Shown here: positions 25,701 through 33,103 of the stretch, one piece after another | Layout: every line of letters begins with the position of its first letter | How positions within the stretch are numbered: position 1 is the stretch's first letter | NCBI GenBank assembly: GCA_020072805.1 | Contig: JAIQGC010000016.1 | Span: 1-40,755, forward strand | Source of the DNA: Terriglobia bacterium | GTDB taxonomy: Bacteria; Acidobacteriota; Terriglobia; Acidiferrales; UBA7541 | Length of the DNA: 40,755 nucleotides | Direction of reading: 5' to 3' | Translations under genes and position numbers: made by a program | Notes under the pieces: model-generated | What the model was told of the DNA's origin: nothing | Database searches by the model: none | What the model saw: only the letters and a program-made list of their open reading frames with translations

Positions 25701-26188
25701 ACCAGGTTCTGATAGTTGCGGCCATTCAGCGGCAGGTCATTGATGATTTCGTTGTTGATGGTGCCGCCGAGGGTGGTCGAAGAAGTGTCCACCATGGGGA
25801 CATCCTCGGTGACGACGACCTTTTCGGATGTGGCGCCGGTCTGCAGGGTGACGTCCACGCGGACTTCCTTGCCGACTTCAACGAGGATGTTCTGGCGCTC
25901 AAAAGCCTTGAAGCCCTTGAACTCGGCATGAACCGAGTATGTACCTGGGACGAGGTTGGTGGCGAAGTAGGCGCCATCGGAATCGGTGATCAGGTTCTGC
26001 GTGACGCCACGATTGACGTCCTTGACGGCGACCGACGCGCCGGCGATGCCGCCGCCGGACTGGTCCGTGACGGTGCCGGAGATGCGGCCGGTGCTGCCTT
26101 GCGCGAACATCGGCACGCAGGCCAGCAACAGCGCAAGAGTTCCGGTCAGGATACGAACAGCAATTGCCATAGAAAAATGCCGCTTCAT
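22718..26188 (-). CDS. TonB-dependent receptor with carboxypeptidase regulatory-like N-terminal domain
   Basis: A 1156-residue outer-membrane protein of the Oar/acidobacterial type. The start at 26188 follows GGAGGGG. The signal peptide ends near FAQ (Ala29). Residues 34-120 form an Ig-like carboxypeptidase-regulatory domain (GRISGTVTDQSGGGIAGASV...SDGAYFATNLVPGTYSV). A plug domain follows at about 130-260 (DLPLNGRNYQNLVSLRPG). The remainder is a 22-strand-type barrel ending in the aromatic terminus GLKFIF needed for barrel assembly. Such receptors take up large ligands such as glycans, peptides or siderophores. No SusD-like partner gene is seen. A sigma-70-like promoter and a clear terminator bracket it, so it is monocistronic. 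Confidence 0.94.
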   Translation of the reverse strand: MKRHFSMAIAVRILTGTLALLLACVPMFAQGSTGRISGTVTDQSGGGIAGASVAVKDVNRGVTQNLITDSDGAYFATNLVPGTYSVHAEFKGFKAFERQNILVEVGKEVRVDVTLQTGATSEKVVVTEDVPMVDTSSTTLGGTINNEIINDLPLNGRNYQNLVSLRPGTTIYPGGGPWTQSTNGIRPEDTSYIVDGVTNDEAFMGLSITNAAAVIGDAATIIPIDAIQEFNTQVNPKAEFGWKPGAVTSVGIKSGTNNVHGTAYAFGRKDSWDARNYFNPPTDPSTGLPSDKTPLNLEQYGATVGGRIIKDKLFYFGAYEGQMYTVGNANYANVPIAISTGNAANSIPDAIAAIGGPAFVNPLSAYLLTFYPVNNTTQKAMLITTPNENSSKNAVGKVDYHLNDHNSLSGSYFFGNDTIVGVDFPQEVLPQFRTKVHSRAQDVSGTWAWAPSSSWVNELRGGFTHYVLQILPNDINFPYTINTGLNNPLLSGIPDIRLSGFAQLGAFHNFPKIVGPDKVVDFIDQVSYLRGKHAFKFGGEFRDDMVHQATFRGGRGRIRFSSLQNFLLGIPGNTTFLAGDPTRNITQKLFAGFFQDDWRITPHVTLNLGMRYEFRGVPTEANNLLGNFEPSVGLEQVGKNISSVYNGDHKNFSPRLGVAWDVTGKGTTIVRAGGSLIYSLLSMNTFMSQQNTQNTVTLGLGTVPTGATIITGPGPTTTAGIGNIVTTGVTLSGSSLVWQDQATAIYPAAVTGLIPSCGDGGANPDPCDTFAMDRNFKTPYVENWMMGVQHSFSSKLSLDLSYVGNHAVKLTGIRDINQSPVGGGPLPYAAQYPYLGYINYLSNLYGSTYHGLQSTLTARNYRGLDFVVGYTYSHGTDYQSSNWVAMLPQDSMNPRAEHASSDYDIRHRLTLSMTYSLPEKKTKSQMLEGWQVNSIVTVQTGQPWNVNDQGNDISGTAEATDRWDFFGNPADFKSGGQSSIPYCTGDPTDPATGSCSYTSASVPVSLSAAQSQAAWGACIAHAADLTPLTGTLAQYGCYANGSSVMTPPAAGTWGTMGRNIFRDTGFRNVDLSISKSFKFGEKVKAQFRIETFNIFNHPHFANPTGGTGGWGVGGTSDPSATDTFGCGCLTPDSAAVNPVLGSGGSRAIQLGLKFIF

Positions 26189-26250
26189 GGTCACCCCTCC
26201 AGTATTGGAACGCATGTAAAACCCAACTAACCCACAAAAATGGTACAACC

Positions 26251-26280
26251 GCTATACCGTCATATGGGAGGGTCTGTCAA
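26251..26280 (-). promoter_or_regulatory. Promoter of the TonB-dependent receptor gene
   Basis: On the minus strand TTGACA (26280-26275) and TATAGC (26256-26251) are 18 bp apart, giving a leader of about 60 nt before the start at 26188. The -35 box is perfect. The bases further upstream, 26281-26532, contain no convincing gene or structure. Confidence 0.65.
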
Positions 26281-26532
26281 GGACTTTCCGCAAATAAATG
26301 ATTTCAGAGATTAGAAACATCCTTGCTCAACGAGCCACCCGGGGGGAATTTAGCTGAATTTGTTGGGGATTTCAAATGGAATTGGAGTTTATGCGAGGCC
26401 GGAATCGTGGTTTTGCTGCATTCGGGGAGGAGTGCCCAGGAGGCAGTAATGAGCGGCAGTGCTCCGGAGCGCATGGGCGGGGTTGGAGGGAGCGCTCGTG
26501 ATTGGTTTCGGTTTGTGGCAGAGTAACAGGCC

Positions 26533-27780
26533 ATGTTCGAGTCGAGAAAACCCCAACGGTCCTGGCGTGTGGCGCTGTCTTACGCGGACTTCCGGAATTA
26601 TCAACTGGCGCGGCTGCTGACCGGGTTTTCGCAGGCGATGCAATCGGTGGCGGTGGGCTGGCAGGTGTATGAGATCACCAAGAGGCCGCTGGACCTGGGA
26701 CTGGTGGGGCTGGCGCAGTTTCTGCCGGGGGTGGCGCTGTTCCTGATTTCGGGGCATGTGGCGGACCGATTCGATCGGCGCAGGCTATATGGGATGTGCT
26801 GCGGGGGGTTCGCGGTTTGCTCGGGGCTGCTATTGATGCTGATCTACCGGGGAAGCCATACGGTGTATCCCATCTACGTAGTGCTGCTATTGGTTGGGGT
26901 GGTGCGGTCATTCAGCTGGCCGGCGGGGCAGGCGCTGCTGCCACAACTGATTCCGGCAGAGGATTTTCCGAGCGGAGTGGCGCTGGGAGCGACGGTGACG
27001 CAGACGGCGATGATCCTGGGGCCGGCGGTCGGGGGCGTGATTTACGCGATATCGCGGGGGCCGGGGACGGTGTATGGGACGGCGGCGGCGGCTACGCTGG
27101 GCGCGATGATCGCGACGATGAAGATTCGGGCGCGGGTGAAGCCGCGGGAGCCGGAGCAGGTGAGCCTGAGGACGGTGCTGGCGGGGCTGCGCTACATCTG
27201 GACGCAGAGGGTAATCCTGGGGACGATCTCGCTGGACCTGTTCGCGGTGTTGCTGGGAGGGGCGGTGGCGTTGCTGCCGGTGTACGCGCGGGAGATATTG
27301 GCGACGGGGCCGTGGGGGCTGGGGCTGCTGCGCAGCGCGCCGGGCGTGGGAGCGGCGTCGATGGCGTTCCTGATGGCGCACCGGCCGCTGCGGGGGAGGG
27401 CCGGGGCGATGATGCTGTGGTGCGTGGCGGGATTCGGGGTGTTCACGATCCTGTTCGGGATATCGCGGAACTTTGCGCTGTCGCTCGTGGCGCTGCTGCT
27501 GGTGGGAGCGACGGACATGGTCAGCCTGATTATTAGAAGCACGATGGTGCAGCTGGCGACGCGGGACGAGATGCGCGGGCGGGTGGGCGCGGTGAACATG
27601 CTGTTCATCGGGGCGTCGAATGAGCTGGGGGAGTTTGAATCGGGAGTGACGGCGGCGTGGTTCGGGACGGTGCCGGCGGTTGTGCTGGGAGGAGTGGGGA
27701 CGCTGTTGGTGGCGGCTGCGTGGGCGTGGAGGTTTCCGGAGATACGGCAGTCGGACCGGCTGAGCGGCCCGGCGGATTAG
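26533..27780 (+). CDS. MFS transporter (EntS-like exporter family)
   Basis: A 415-residue inner-membrane protein with twelve predicted helices in two six-helix halves. The first half begins at FRNYQLARLLTGFSQAMQSVAVGWQVYEI. The loop 2-3 motif GHVADRFDRRRLYG is the major-facilitator signature (G-x-x-D-R-x-x-R-R). The pattern is that of EntS/DUF894 exporters, which secrete siderophores or other small molecules. The start at 26533 has only a weak ribosome site. It stands alone, 344 bp from the divergent receptor gene; a siderophore-type link between the two is possible but not shown. A remnant of its 3' end is repeated at 30141-30178. Confidence 0.9.
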   Translation: MFESRKPQRSWRVALSYADFRNYQLARLLTGFSQAMQSVAVGWQVYEITKRPLDLGLVGLAQFLPGVALFLISGHVADRFDRRRLYGMCCGGFAVCSGLLLMLIYRGSHTVYPIYVVLLLVGVVRSFSWPAGQALLPQLIPAEDFPSGVALGATVTQTAMILGPAVGGVIYAISRGPGTVYGTAAAATLGAMIATMKIRARVKPREPEQVSLRTVLAGLRYIWTQRVILGTISLDLFAVLLGGAVALLPVYAREILATGPWGLGLLRSAPGVGAASMAFLMAHRPLRGRAGAMMLWCVAGFGVFTILFGISRNFALSLVALLLVGATDMVSLIIRSTMVQLATRDEMRGRVGAVNMLFIGASNELGEFESGVTAAWFGTVPAVVLGGVGTLLVAAAWAWRFPEIRQSDRLSGPAD

Positions 27781-27804
27781 GCCGGGCCGCAGCACAGGCT
27801 GGGA

Positions 27805-28833
27805 TCAGTCCTGGACGGAGTAAATCCACATTTCCGCGGCGCTGGCGGAGCGGGCGGGAACGGCGAGGAAGAAACGGTCGAAGCCCTTCTTGCCCTTGCC
27901 GAAATAGCCGGCGGTGCGTGCGCCGAGGGCCGAGGGGATTTTGGCGATAGGCTGGAAATGGTCTGGGTCTTTTTCCTGAAAGACGCTGATATAGGCTTCC
28001 GCGCCGGGGATGTAGATGCGCTTGCGGGCAGCGTCGAAATAGACTTCATCGGCTTCCTGGACGCAGGGGAGACTGGCGACGAGCTTGCCGGATTGGGTGT
28101 TGAAGACGGCGAGGCGGGCGGGCTGGTGGGTGACGACGAAGAGGCGGTGATCGGCCTCATCGAGGGCCATGGGGAAATTCTGCTCGATGGAGAGAGGCCA
28201 GCGGGTGATGGCCTGAGTGGAGCGATTGATGACGGCAATCTGCTTGAGGTCGGGAAGGTTCACGTAGATATTGGGGCCATTTTTTTCGATTTGAAAAGAT
28301 TCAGGGTGCGCGCCGAGTTTGAATTCGCCGGAGATGCGCTCGTTGGTCGTGGTGTCCACGGCGGAGATGGCGCCGGATTCTTCTCCGCCGTACCCGGCGT
28401 AGACGCGCTTGGTGGGGGCGTCGTAGCGAAGATTGTCAACGTCGTCGCCGAAATCAAGGATCTTGACGAGGTCGTAGGAAGTTCCATCGTAGATGTAGAG
28501 TTTGCCCTCGCCGCTGCCGGCATAGAGTTTATTGGCTTCGGGAGCGAAAGCCAGACCCTGGGGTTCGGGGATGCCCGTGATGGTGTGGGTGCGGACGCGC
28601 GCGCTGACGTCAATCACCTCTACGGTGTTGCTTCCCACCGAGGAGACGAAGACGTGTCCCTTGCCGTCGGTGGCAAAATGATCGAAGCGGCCCTGCACGC
28701 CGGGCATGGGGATGGCTTCGGTGAGGACGAGAGGCTTGGTGGGCTCAGCGGGGGCGGACTCTTGCGCGGGGGCGAGTGGTGCGAATGCCGCAAGTAACGC
28801 AAATGCGATGCTCAGTTTGTTTAATTTTATCAT
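27805..28833 (-). CDS. Secreted YncE-like beta-propeller protein (paralogue A)
   Basis: A 342-residue protein starting at 28833 with GGAGG 6 bp upstream. The signal peptide ends at about PAQESA (residue 23). Propeller blades repeat FVSSVGSNTVEVIDVSARV, LYAGSGEGKLYIYDGTSY, VYAGYGGEESGAISAVDTTT and RLFVVTHQPARLAVFNTQSG. Paralogue B at 30179-31207 has exactly the same length and ends in the same motif (GAEMWIY.VQD type). No catalytic residue was recognised. It is divergent from an alpha/beta hydrolase gene and shares a palindromic promoter with it, so the propeller and hydrolase probably work together in the periplasm. Confidence 0.88.
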   Translation of the reverse strand: MIKLNKLSIAFALLAAFAPLAPAQESAPAEPTKPLVLTEAIPMPGVQGRFDHFATDGKGHVFVSSVGSNTVEVIDVSARVRTHTITGIPEPQGLAFAPEANKLYAGSGEGKLYIYDGTSYDLVKILDFGDDVDNLRYDAPTKRVYAGYGGEESGAISAVDTTTNERISGEFKLGAHPESFQIEKNGPNIYVNLPDLKQIAVINRSTQAITRWPLSIEQNFPMALDEADHRLFVVTHQPARLAVFNTQSGKLVASLPCVQEADEVYFDAARKRIYIPGAEAYISVFQEKDPDHFQPIAKIPSALGARTAGYFGKGKKGFDRFFLAVPARSASAAEMWIYSVQD

Positions 28834-28889
28834 TCCGGCCTCCAAGACCGATCGTGGGATGGATGCAGCGCTTTCGAAAACGCCTCAAG

Positions 28890-28935
28890 ACGATACAGCG
28901 CAACGCTTGACGGGTCAACGCGCCGGTGATAGAAG
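28890..28935. promoter_or_regulatory. Divergent promoter pair with overlapping -35 boxes (cassette A)
   Basis: TTGACGGGTCAA (28907-28918) is an inverted repeat whose two ends are -35 boxes facing opposite ways. Minus strand: TTGACC (28918-28913), 17 bp, TATCGT (28895-28890), toward the propeller gene. Plus strand: TTGACG (28907-28912), 17 bp, TAGAAG (28930-28935), toward the hydrolase gene at 29009. The same block recurs at 31264-31309. Confidence 0.72.
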
Positions 28936-29008
28936 CGGCGCAGGGATGCACTGGCGGAAGAGTGCCGGAGGGTCCTGTTTCTCGTTCGGAAATCCGAGGA
29001 GACTGCCG

Positions 29009-30040
29009 ATGAAACTTCACTGTGAATTGAAAATGGGCGCGATGCTGGCGATGCTGGCCGGGCTGTTGATGGCTGCGCAGAGCACCCCGGCGCAAATGAG
29101 CACGGGGAAGGAGGCGGCGGAATCGATCGCGACGCATGGGTACGTGGTGGCGACCAAGGCCATGAAGGGGTCGGCGATTCCGGCGGAATACACGCTGGTG
29201 CTGACCAGGGACGAGATTTACGTGCCGATCATCATCCGCAAGCCGGAAGGCCCGGGGCCGTTTCCGGCGATCACGATGGGCTGGGGAGAGGGCCGCGAAG
29301 GAATGAAGAAAGTGGAGGACCTCTCGGAGCGGCTGGCGGCGATGCAGGAGCGGATGCTGGCGCGGGGCTACGTGGTGGCGACGGTCAATTACCGGAATGA
29401 AATACCGTACGAGTACGAGCACGCCAAGCCGCCGCAGAATCTGCCGGACAGCATCAGCGGAGAGCGGCGCATGCTGAAGTCGGGGCCGACGCTGGACCAC
29501 GAGGACCTGATCGCGATCATCCGGTATCTTCAGTCGCTGCCGTACGTGGATAAAAACGGGGTCGGAGCCATGGGAGTGAGCCACAGCGGAGAGATGATCC
29601 TGAAGGCCTCGAGCGAATACACGTTCGGCGCGGGGGTGTGCATCGAACCGGCGGCGCACGAGTTTTTGACGGTGGACACAGGTCCGACGGCGCCGCGCAA
29701 GGACAACGAGATCCAGTTCAACGACATCGAGGTAGTGCGCAAGAGAGCCAATAAGGCGGCGGCGATGGAGCGCATCCGGCGGATGCACACGCCGATCCTG
29801 ATCTTCGGGCGGGAGACGGATCACCAGCAGGGTGTCTTCAAGCTGACCTACGAATGGATGAAAGAAGCGGGCAAGGACGTGAGCTGGCAGAGTTTTGATC
29901 ACCCGGTCCACGGATACGTGTTCATCTTTCCGCAGAAGGACGGCTCATACAAGCCCGACGAAATCCAGGCGAAGACGTTTGAACTTTTCATGGAGTATTT
30001 CGACAAGCACCTGAAGCATACGCAGGCAGCAGCACGGTAA
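29009..30040 (+). CDS. Secreted alpha/beta hydrolase (dienelactone hydrolase/X-Pro peptidase S15-like fold)
   Basis: A 343-residue hydrolase starting at 29009 behind CGAGGAG. It has a signal peptide (hydrophobic 9-22, cleavage near QSTPAQ). The core carries nucleophile Ser191 in GAMGVSHSGEM, Asp271 in FGRETDHQQ and His301 in DHPVHGYVF. The early GWGEGREG stretch would form the oxyanion region. Substrate class (ester, lactone or peptide) cannot be told. It shares a bidirectional promoter with propeller paralogue A. The partner hydrolase in cassette B (31382-32398) is from a different branch, so only the promoter and propeller were duplicated together. Confidence 0.85.
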   Translation: MKLHCELKMGAMLAMLAGLLMAAQSTPAQMSTGKEAAESIATHGYVVATKAMKGSAIPAEYTLVLTRDEIYVPIIIRKPEGPGPFPAITMGWGEGREGMKKVEDLSERLAAMQERMLARGYVVATVNYRNEIPYEYEHAKPPQNLPDSISGERRMLKSGPTLDHEDLIAIIRYLQSLPYVDKNGVGAMGVSHSGEMILKASSEYTFGAGVCIEPAAHEFLTVDTGPTAPRKDNEIQFNDIEVVRKRANKAAAMERIRRMHTPILIFGRETDHQQGVFKLTYEWMKEAGKDVSWQSFDHPVHGYVFIFPQKDGSYKPDEIQAKTFELFMEYFDKHLKHTQAAAR

Positions 30041-30140
30041 TGCAGAAGCCCGCGCGGAGCGGGACGGAGGAGTGGATGAACCCTGAAGAACACGCTGGAA
30101 TGTCGTGGTGTGGGCAGGGCGATTCCCGGAGAAAAGGCCG

Positions 30141-30178
30141 TCGGACTGGCGCGGCGGATTAGGCCGGGCCGGTGGCGA
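30141..30178 (+). repeat. Remnant of the MFS gene 3' end, mark of a tandem duplication
   Basis: CGGCGGATTAGGCCGGGCCG at 30152-30171 is identical to 27770-27789, which spans the last codons and stop of the MFS gene. A short block before it (30141-30150) matches 27751-27760 at nine of ten bases. Both copies are followed by a GATCAGTCCTG block leading into the end of a YncE-like gene. No MFS gene precedes this copy, so the block is a leftover of the duplication that made propeller paralogue B. Confidence 0.75.
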
Positions 30179-31207
30179 TCAGTCCTGAACGGTGTAGATC
30201 CACATTTCCGCGCCGTGATCGGCGCGAGCGGGCACGGCAAGGAAGAAGCGGTCGAAACCCTTTTTGCCCTTGCCGAAATAGCCGGCGGTGCGAGCGCCGA
30301 GGGCCGTGGGGATCTTGGTGAGCAGGCTGTAATGGTCCGCGTCCTTCTGCTGAAAAACGCTGATGAGACCCTCACCGCCAGCGACATAAATGCGTTTCCG
30401 GGCGGGGTCGTAATAGACATCGTCGGCGTCCTGGACGCAGGGGAGAGCGGCGATGACCTTGCCGGTTGCAGTGTCAACGACGGCCATGCGAGCGGGCTCG
30501 TGGGTGACCACGAGGAGGCGGTGATCGGCTTCATCGAGAGCCATAGGGAAATTGTGCTCGATGGAGAGAGGCCAGCGGGTGATGGCATGGGTGGCGCGGT
30601 TGATCACGGCAATTTGTTTAAGGTCGGGTAAATTCACATAAATATTGGGGCCGGATTTTTCCAACTGGAAGGATTCGGGGTGCGCGCCGATCTTGTATTC
30701 CTCATCGAGGCGCTCGTTGGTGATGGCATCAACGGTTCCGATAGCGCCGGTTTCATCCTCGCCATAGCCGACATAGACGCGTTTGGTGGCCGCGTCGTAG
30801 CGCAGGTTATCCACATCGCCGTGAAAATCGATGGATTTGATCAATTCGTAGGTGGTTCCGTCATAGATATAGAGCAAGCCCTTACTGCTGCTGGCGAAGA
30901 GTTTTTTCACGTCAGTAGCGTAGACGACGCCCTGGGGATTGGGGATGCCGGTGATGCTGTGTGAGCGGAGGCGGGCGCTGACGTCGATCACTTCCACGGA
31001 ATTATTGCCGAGGGCGGAAACGAACACCTGGCCTTTGCCATCGGTTGCGAAATGATCGAAGCGGCCTTGCACGCCGGGAAGCGGGACGGCCTCGGTCAAG
31101 ACCATGGGGCGGGGCGGTTCGACGGGAGCGCTTTCTTGCGCGGCAGCGAGTGCGGCGAATCCTGCAAGCAGCGCGAACGCGATGCCCAGCCTGTTTGTTC
31201 TTTTCAT
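30179..31207 (-). CDS. Secreted YncE-like beta-propeller protein (paralogue B)
   Basis: A 342-residue protein, the same length as paralogue A and highly similar from the PGVQGRFDHFATDGKG block to the C-terminal VQD. The start at 31207 has GGGAGG 6 bp upstream. The signal peptide ends near AAAQES (residue 23). The blades again read as FVSALGNNSVEVIDVSAR and IYVNLPDLKQIAVINRAT. No enzyme motif is seen. It is divergent from the alpha/beta hydrolase at 31382 across a copy of the palindromic promoter. The likely role is a periplasmic binding or scaffold protein paired with that hydrolase. Confidence 0.88.
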   Translation of the reverse strand: MKRTNRLGIAFALLAGFAALAAAQESAPVEPPRPMVLTEAVPLPGVQGRFDHFATDGKGQVFVSALGNNSVEVIDVSARLRSHSITGIPNPQGVVYATDVKKLFASSSKGLLYIYDGTTYELIKSIDFHGDVDNLRYDAATKRVYVGYGEDETGAIGTVDAITNERLDEEYKIGAHPESFQLEKSGPNIYVNLPDLKQIAVINRATHAITRWPLSIEHNFPMALDEADHRLLVVTHEPARMAVVDTATGKVIAALPCVQDADDVYYDPARKRIYVAGGEGLISVFQQKDADHYSLLTKIPTALGARTAGYFGKGKKGFDRFFLAVPARADHGAEMWIYTVQD

Positions 31208-31263
31208 TGCGGCCTCCCAGCCCAATCGTGGAATCCAACCCGCATTTTCGAAATCGCCCCGAA

Positions 31264-31309
31264 ACAATACAGCGCAACGCTTGACGGGTCAATGTGCCGG
31301 TGATAGAAG
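31264..31309. promoter_or_regulatory. Divergent promoter pair with overlapping -35 boxes (cassette B)
   Basis: TTGACGGGTCAA (31281-31292) again carries two opposed -35 boxes. Minus strand: TTGACC (31292-31287), 17 bp, TATTGT (31269-31264). Plus strand: TTGACG (31281-31286), 17 bp, TAGAAG (31304-31309). The block from ACAGCGCAACG to GATAGAAGCG is almost unchanged from cassette A, while flanking DNA has diverged. Confidence 0.72.
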
Positions 31310-31381
31310 CGCATCATCCACGCACTCAACGATCGGCAGCAGAGGGTTGCGTGCGCCGTTCTACGATTCGAGGAGAAGCAG

Positions 31382-32398
31382 ATGAAACCCCACCGTCCAT
31401 TCAAGACCGCTGCATCCTATGTGCAGCTGGCCATGCTGCTCCTCGCGCTGGCGGGCGGGCCGGCCCGCGCGGCGGGTGGGAAGGAGGACGGATCGATCGC
31501 GGGGCTGACGGCAAAGTTCGTGGATGTGCAGGGAGTGCGGACGCGGTACTACGAAATGGGCGAGGGCGAGCCGCTGGTGCTGGTGCATGGAGAGGGTTGG
31601 TCGGGACATTCGAGCGCGAATACGTGGTCGAAGAACATTCCCAGGCTGGCGAAACATTTTCATGTTTTCGCGGCGGACAAGCTCGCTTCGGGGATGACCG
31701 GCAATCCTTTGAACGACAAGGACTACAACATCCAGGGAGAAGTCGAGCACCTGTACGAGTTCATCCAGACGATGAAGCTGGGAAGAGTGCATCTGATCGG
31801 GCAATCGCGGGGCGGAGGATGCGCGTTTTTCTTTGCCGTGGCGCATCCGGAGATGGTGCGAACGCTGGTGATCATAGACAGCCTGACGGCGGCGCCGGAG
31901 GGAGCGACGACGCGGCAGGAAACGCTGGCGCACTGTCCGAAGGAGCCGGATTGGGTGGAGTGGAAGTGCCGCTTGCAGGCGATTTCCTTTCTGCCGGATG
32001 TCGCGTTCGACGAGGAGTTCTGGGAGGCCGGGAAATATATGGCCAGCCTGGCGAAATCACAGGAGACGGCGGCGAAGATCAAGGCGGGGGCCGGAGAGCC
32101 GCTGGCTTCACAATTCAACGAATGGAAAAAGACGGTGCATGAGCGTGTGAAGAAGGAAGGAATTTTGCAGATGCCGGTGCTGCTCTACTGGGGGAGGAAC
32201 GATCCGTCGGCGGTGCTGGCGCGGGGGTTGGAACTGTTCGACATCATTGCGGAGAAGAACGCGCGGACGAGGATGATCATTGCGAACAAGGCGGGGCATT
32301 TTCATTACCGGGAGTATCCGGAGGAGTTTAATCAGAACGTCGTGCGTTTTATTGAGTATTGGGAGCGCCAGCCCGCGGCGGGAACAGCGGCACCCTAG
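31382..32398 (+). CDS. Secreted alpha/beta hydrolase (meta-cleavage-product hydrolase-like)
   Basis: A 338-residue hydrolase starting at 31382 behind GAGGAGA. It has a signal peptide ending near ARAAGG (residues 28-33). The oxyanion-loop motif is VLVHGEGWSGHSSANTW. Nucleophile Ser142 sits in LIGQSRGGG, Asp274 in YWGRNDPSA and His306 in NKAGHFHYRE. The layout resembles haloalkane dehalogenase/BphD-type hydrolases that cleave esters or C-C bonds in vinylogous diketones. The substrate is unknown. It is divergent from propeller paralogue B and shares its promoter block. Confidence 0.87.
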   Translation: MKPHRPFKTAASYVQLAMLLLALAGGPARAAGGKEDGSIAGLTAKFVDVQGVRTRYYEMGEGEPLVLVHGEGWSGHSSANTWSKNIPRLAKHFHVFAADKLASGMTGNPLNDKDYNIQGEVEHLYEFIQTMKLGRVHLIGQSRGGGCAFFFAVAHPEMVRTLVIIDSLTAAPEGATTRQETLAHCPKEPDWVEWKCRLQAISFLPDVAFDEEFWEAGKYMASLAKSQETAAKIKAGAGEPLASQFNEWKKTVHERVKKEGILQMPVLLYWGRNDPSAVLARGLELFDIIAEKNARTRMIIANKAGHFHYREYPEEFNQNVVRFIEYWERQPAAGTAAP

Positions 32399-32424
32399 CA
32401 CGTATTTCCCGCGAGGAGGAGCAC

Positions 32425-32470
32425 GCCTGCGCTAACGGGGTGAAACGGCCCACCCTCTAAAGAGGCAGGC
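32425..32470. other. Structured intergenic element (nested inverted repeat)
   Basis: GCCTGC (32425-32430) pairs with GCAGGC (32465-32470), and GGGTG (32438-32442) with CACCC (32451-32455). It lies between the convergent hydrolase and cytochrome genes. A weak run of A follows on the plus strand. It may be a repeat element or part of a terminator; only one copy is present here. Confidence 0.4.
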
Positions 32471-32502
32471 TACAGAAAAAACGTTACAGAGTCGCGGCGG
32501 GG

Positions 32503-33060
32503 TTAGCTCTTGTGACAGGTAGAGCAGACGGTTTTGGCCCCTTTTTTCTGATGGCAATCAATACAGCTGGCCATGGATTTTACGCTGGTGGCCTCGGACA
32601 TGGCGTCCATCTGGGCGACGGGCCCGTGGCACATTTCGCACTGCGCGCCGGCCTGGAGATGCGCGCGATGGGTCCAGATGATGCCGGGAAGAACGGCGTA
32701 GACGCGCACCCAGGGAATGGGCTTCTGGGATTTGGAGAACTCGGCGAGTTTCTGGATGGCGGGCTTATTTTTGGCGATGGAGGCGTGGCAGGACATGCAC
32801 TTGGCGGTGGCCGGGAAGGTCATGAGGATGCCGGGGTCGGGATTGGTGTGGCAGGCCTTGCACTGGAGACTGAAGGCCAGATGCTTTTTGTGGCTGAAGG
32901 CGATGGGTTGCGCGGGCGGCGCGAGGTGCAGGGGGTTATCGGGTACGAGTTGTGAGACGGCGGGGGCTTGCTGGGCCGGGAGGGCCAAGGCCGTGCACAG
33001 GAAGGCCGTCAACGCAGCCGAAGCCGCTAGAAGAGTGATCGTTCGTTTGCTGCGATTCAT
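32503..33060 (-). CDS. Secreted five-heme cytochrome c (paralogue of 12120-12713)
   Basis: A 185-residue periplasmic cytochrome starting at 33060 behind GAGGTG. The signal peptide runs to about ALPAQ (residue 30). The five heme sites at 67-71, 88-92, 141-145, 166-170 and 179-183 have the same spacing as in the left-hand paralogue. HKKH and HRAH again are likely distal ligands. It follows the FAD oxidoreductase gene by 43 bp in a symporter-FAD-cytochrome operon. It would accept electrons from that exported flavoprotein and pass them to the respiratory chain or outer surface; this partnership is inferred from the conserved pairing. Confidence 0.92.
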   Translation of the reverse strand: MNRSKRTITLLAASAALTAFLCTALALPAQQAPAVSQLVPDNPLHLAPPAQPIAFSHKKHLAFSLQCKACHTNPDPGILMTFPATAKCMSCHASIAKNKPAIQKLAEFSKSQKPIPWVRVYAVLPGIIWTHRAHLQAGAQCEMCHGPVAQMDAMSEATSVKSMASCIDCHQKKGAKTVCSTCHKS

Positions 33061-33103
33061 GAGCACACCTCGCAATATGTACAGCGCGCCACGGGCACGC
33101 CTG

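Noticed and set aside
26323-26526. Small plus-strand frame in the receptor/MFS gap
   Set aside because: No ribosome site, no recognisable protein pattern and no conserved neighbour context; treated as non-coding.
28721-28833. Upstream extension of the plus-strand hydrolase frame across the divergent gene
   Set aside because: The longer start would overlap the propeller gene and its promoter; the ATG at 29009 has a good ribosome site followed by a signal peptide.
30807-30815. TTATCCACA, an exact DnaA-box match
   Set aside because: It lies inside the conserved coding sequence of the YncE-like gene, is single, and is 12 kb from the strand-bias switch.
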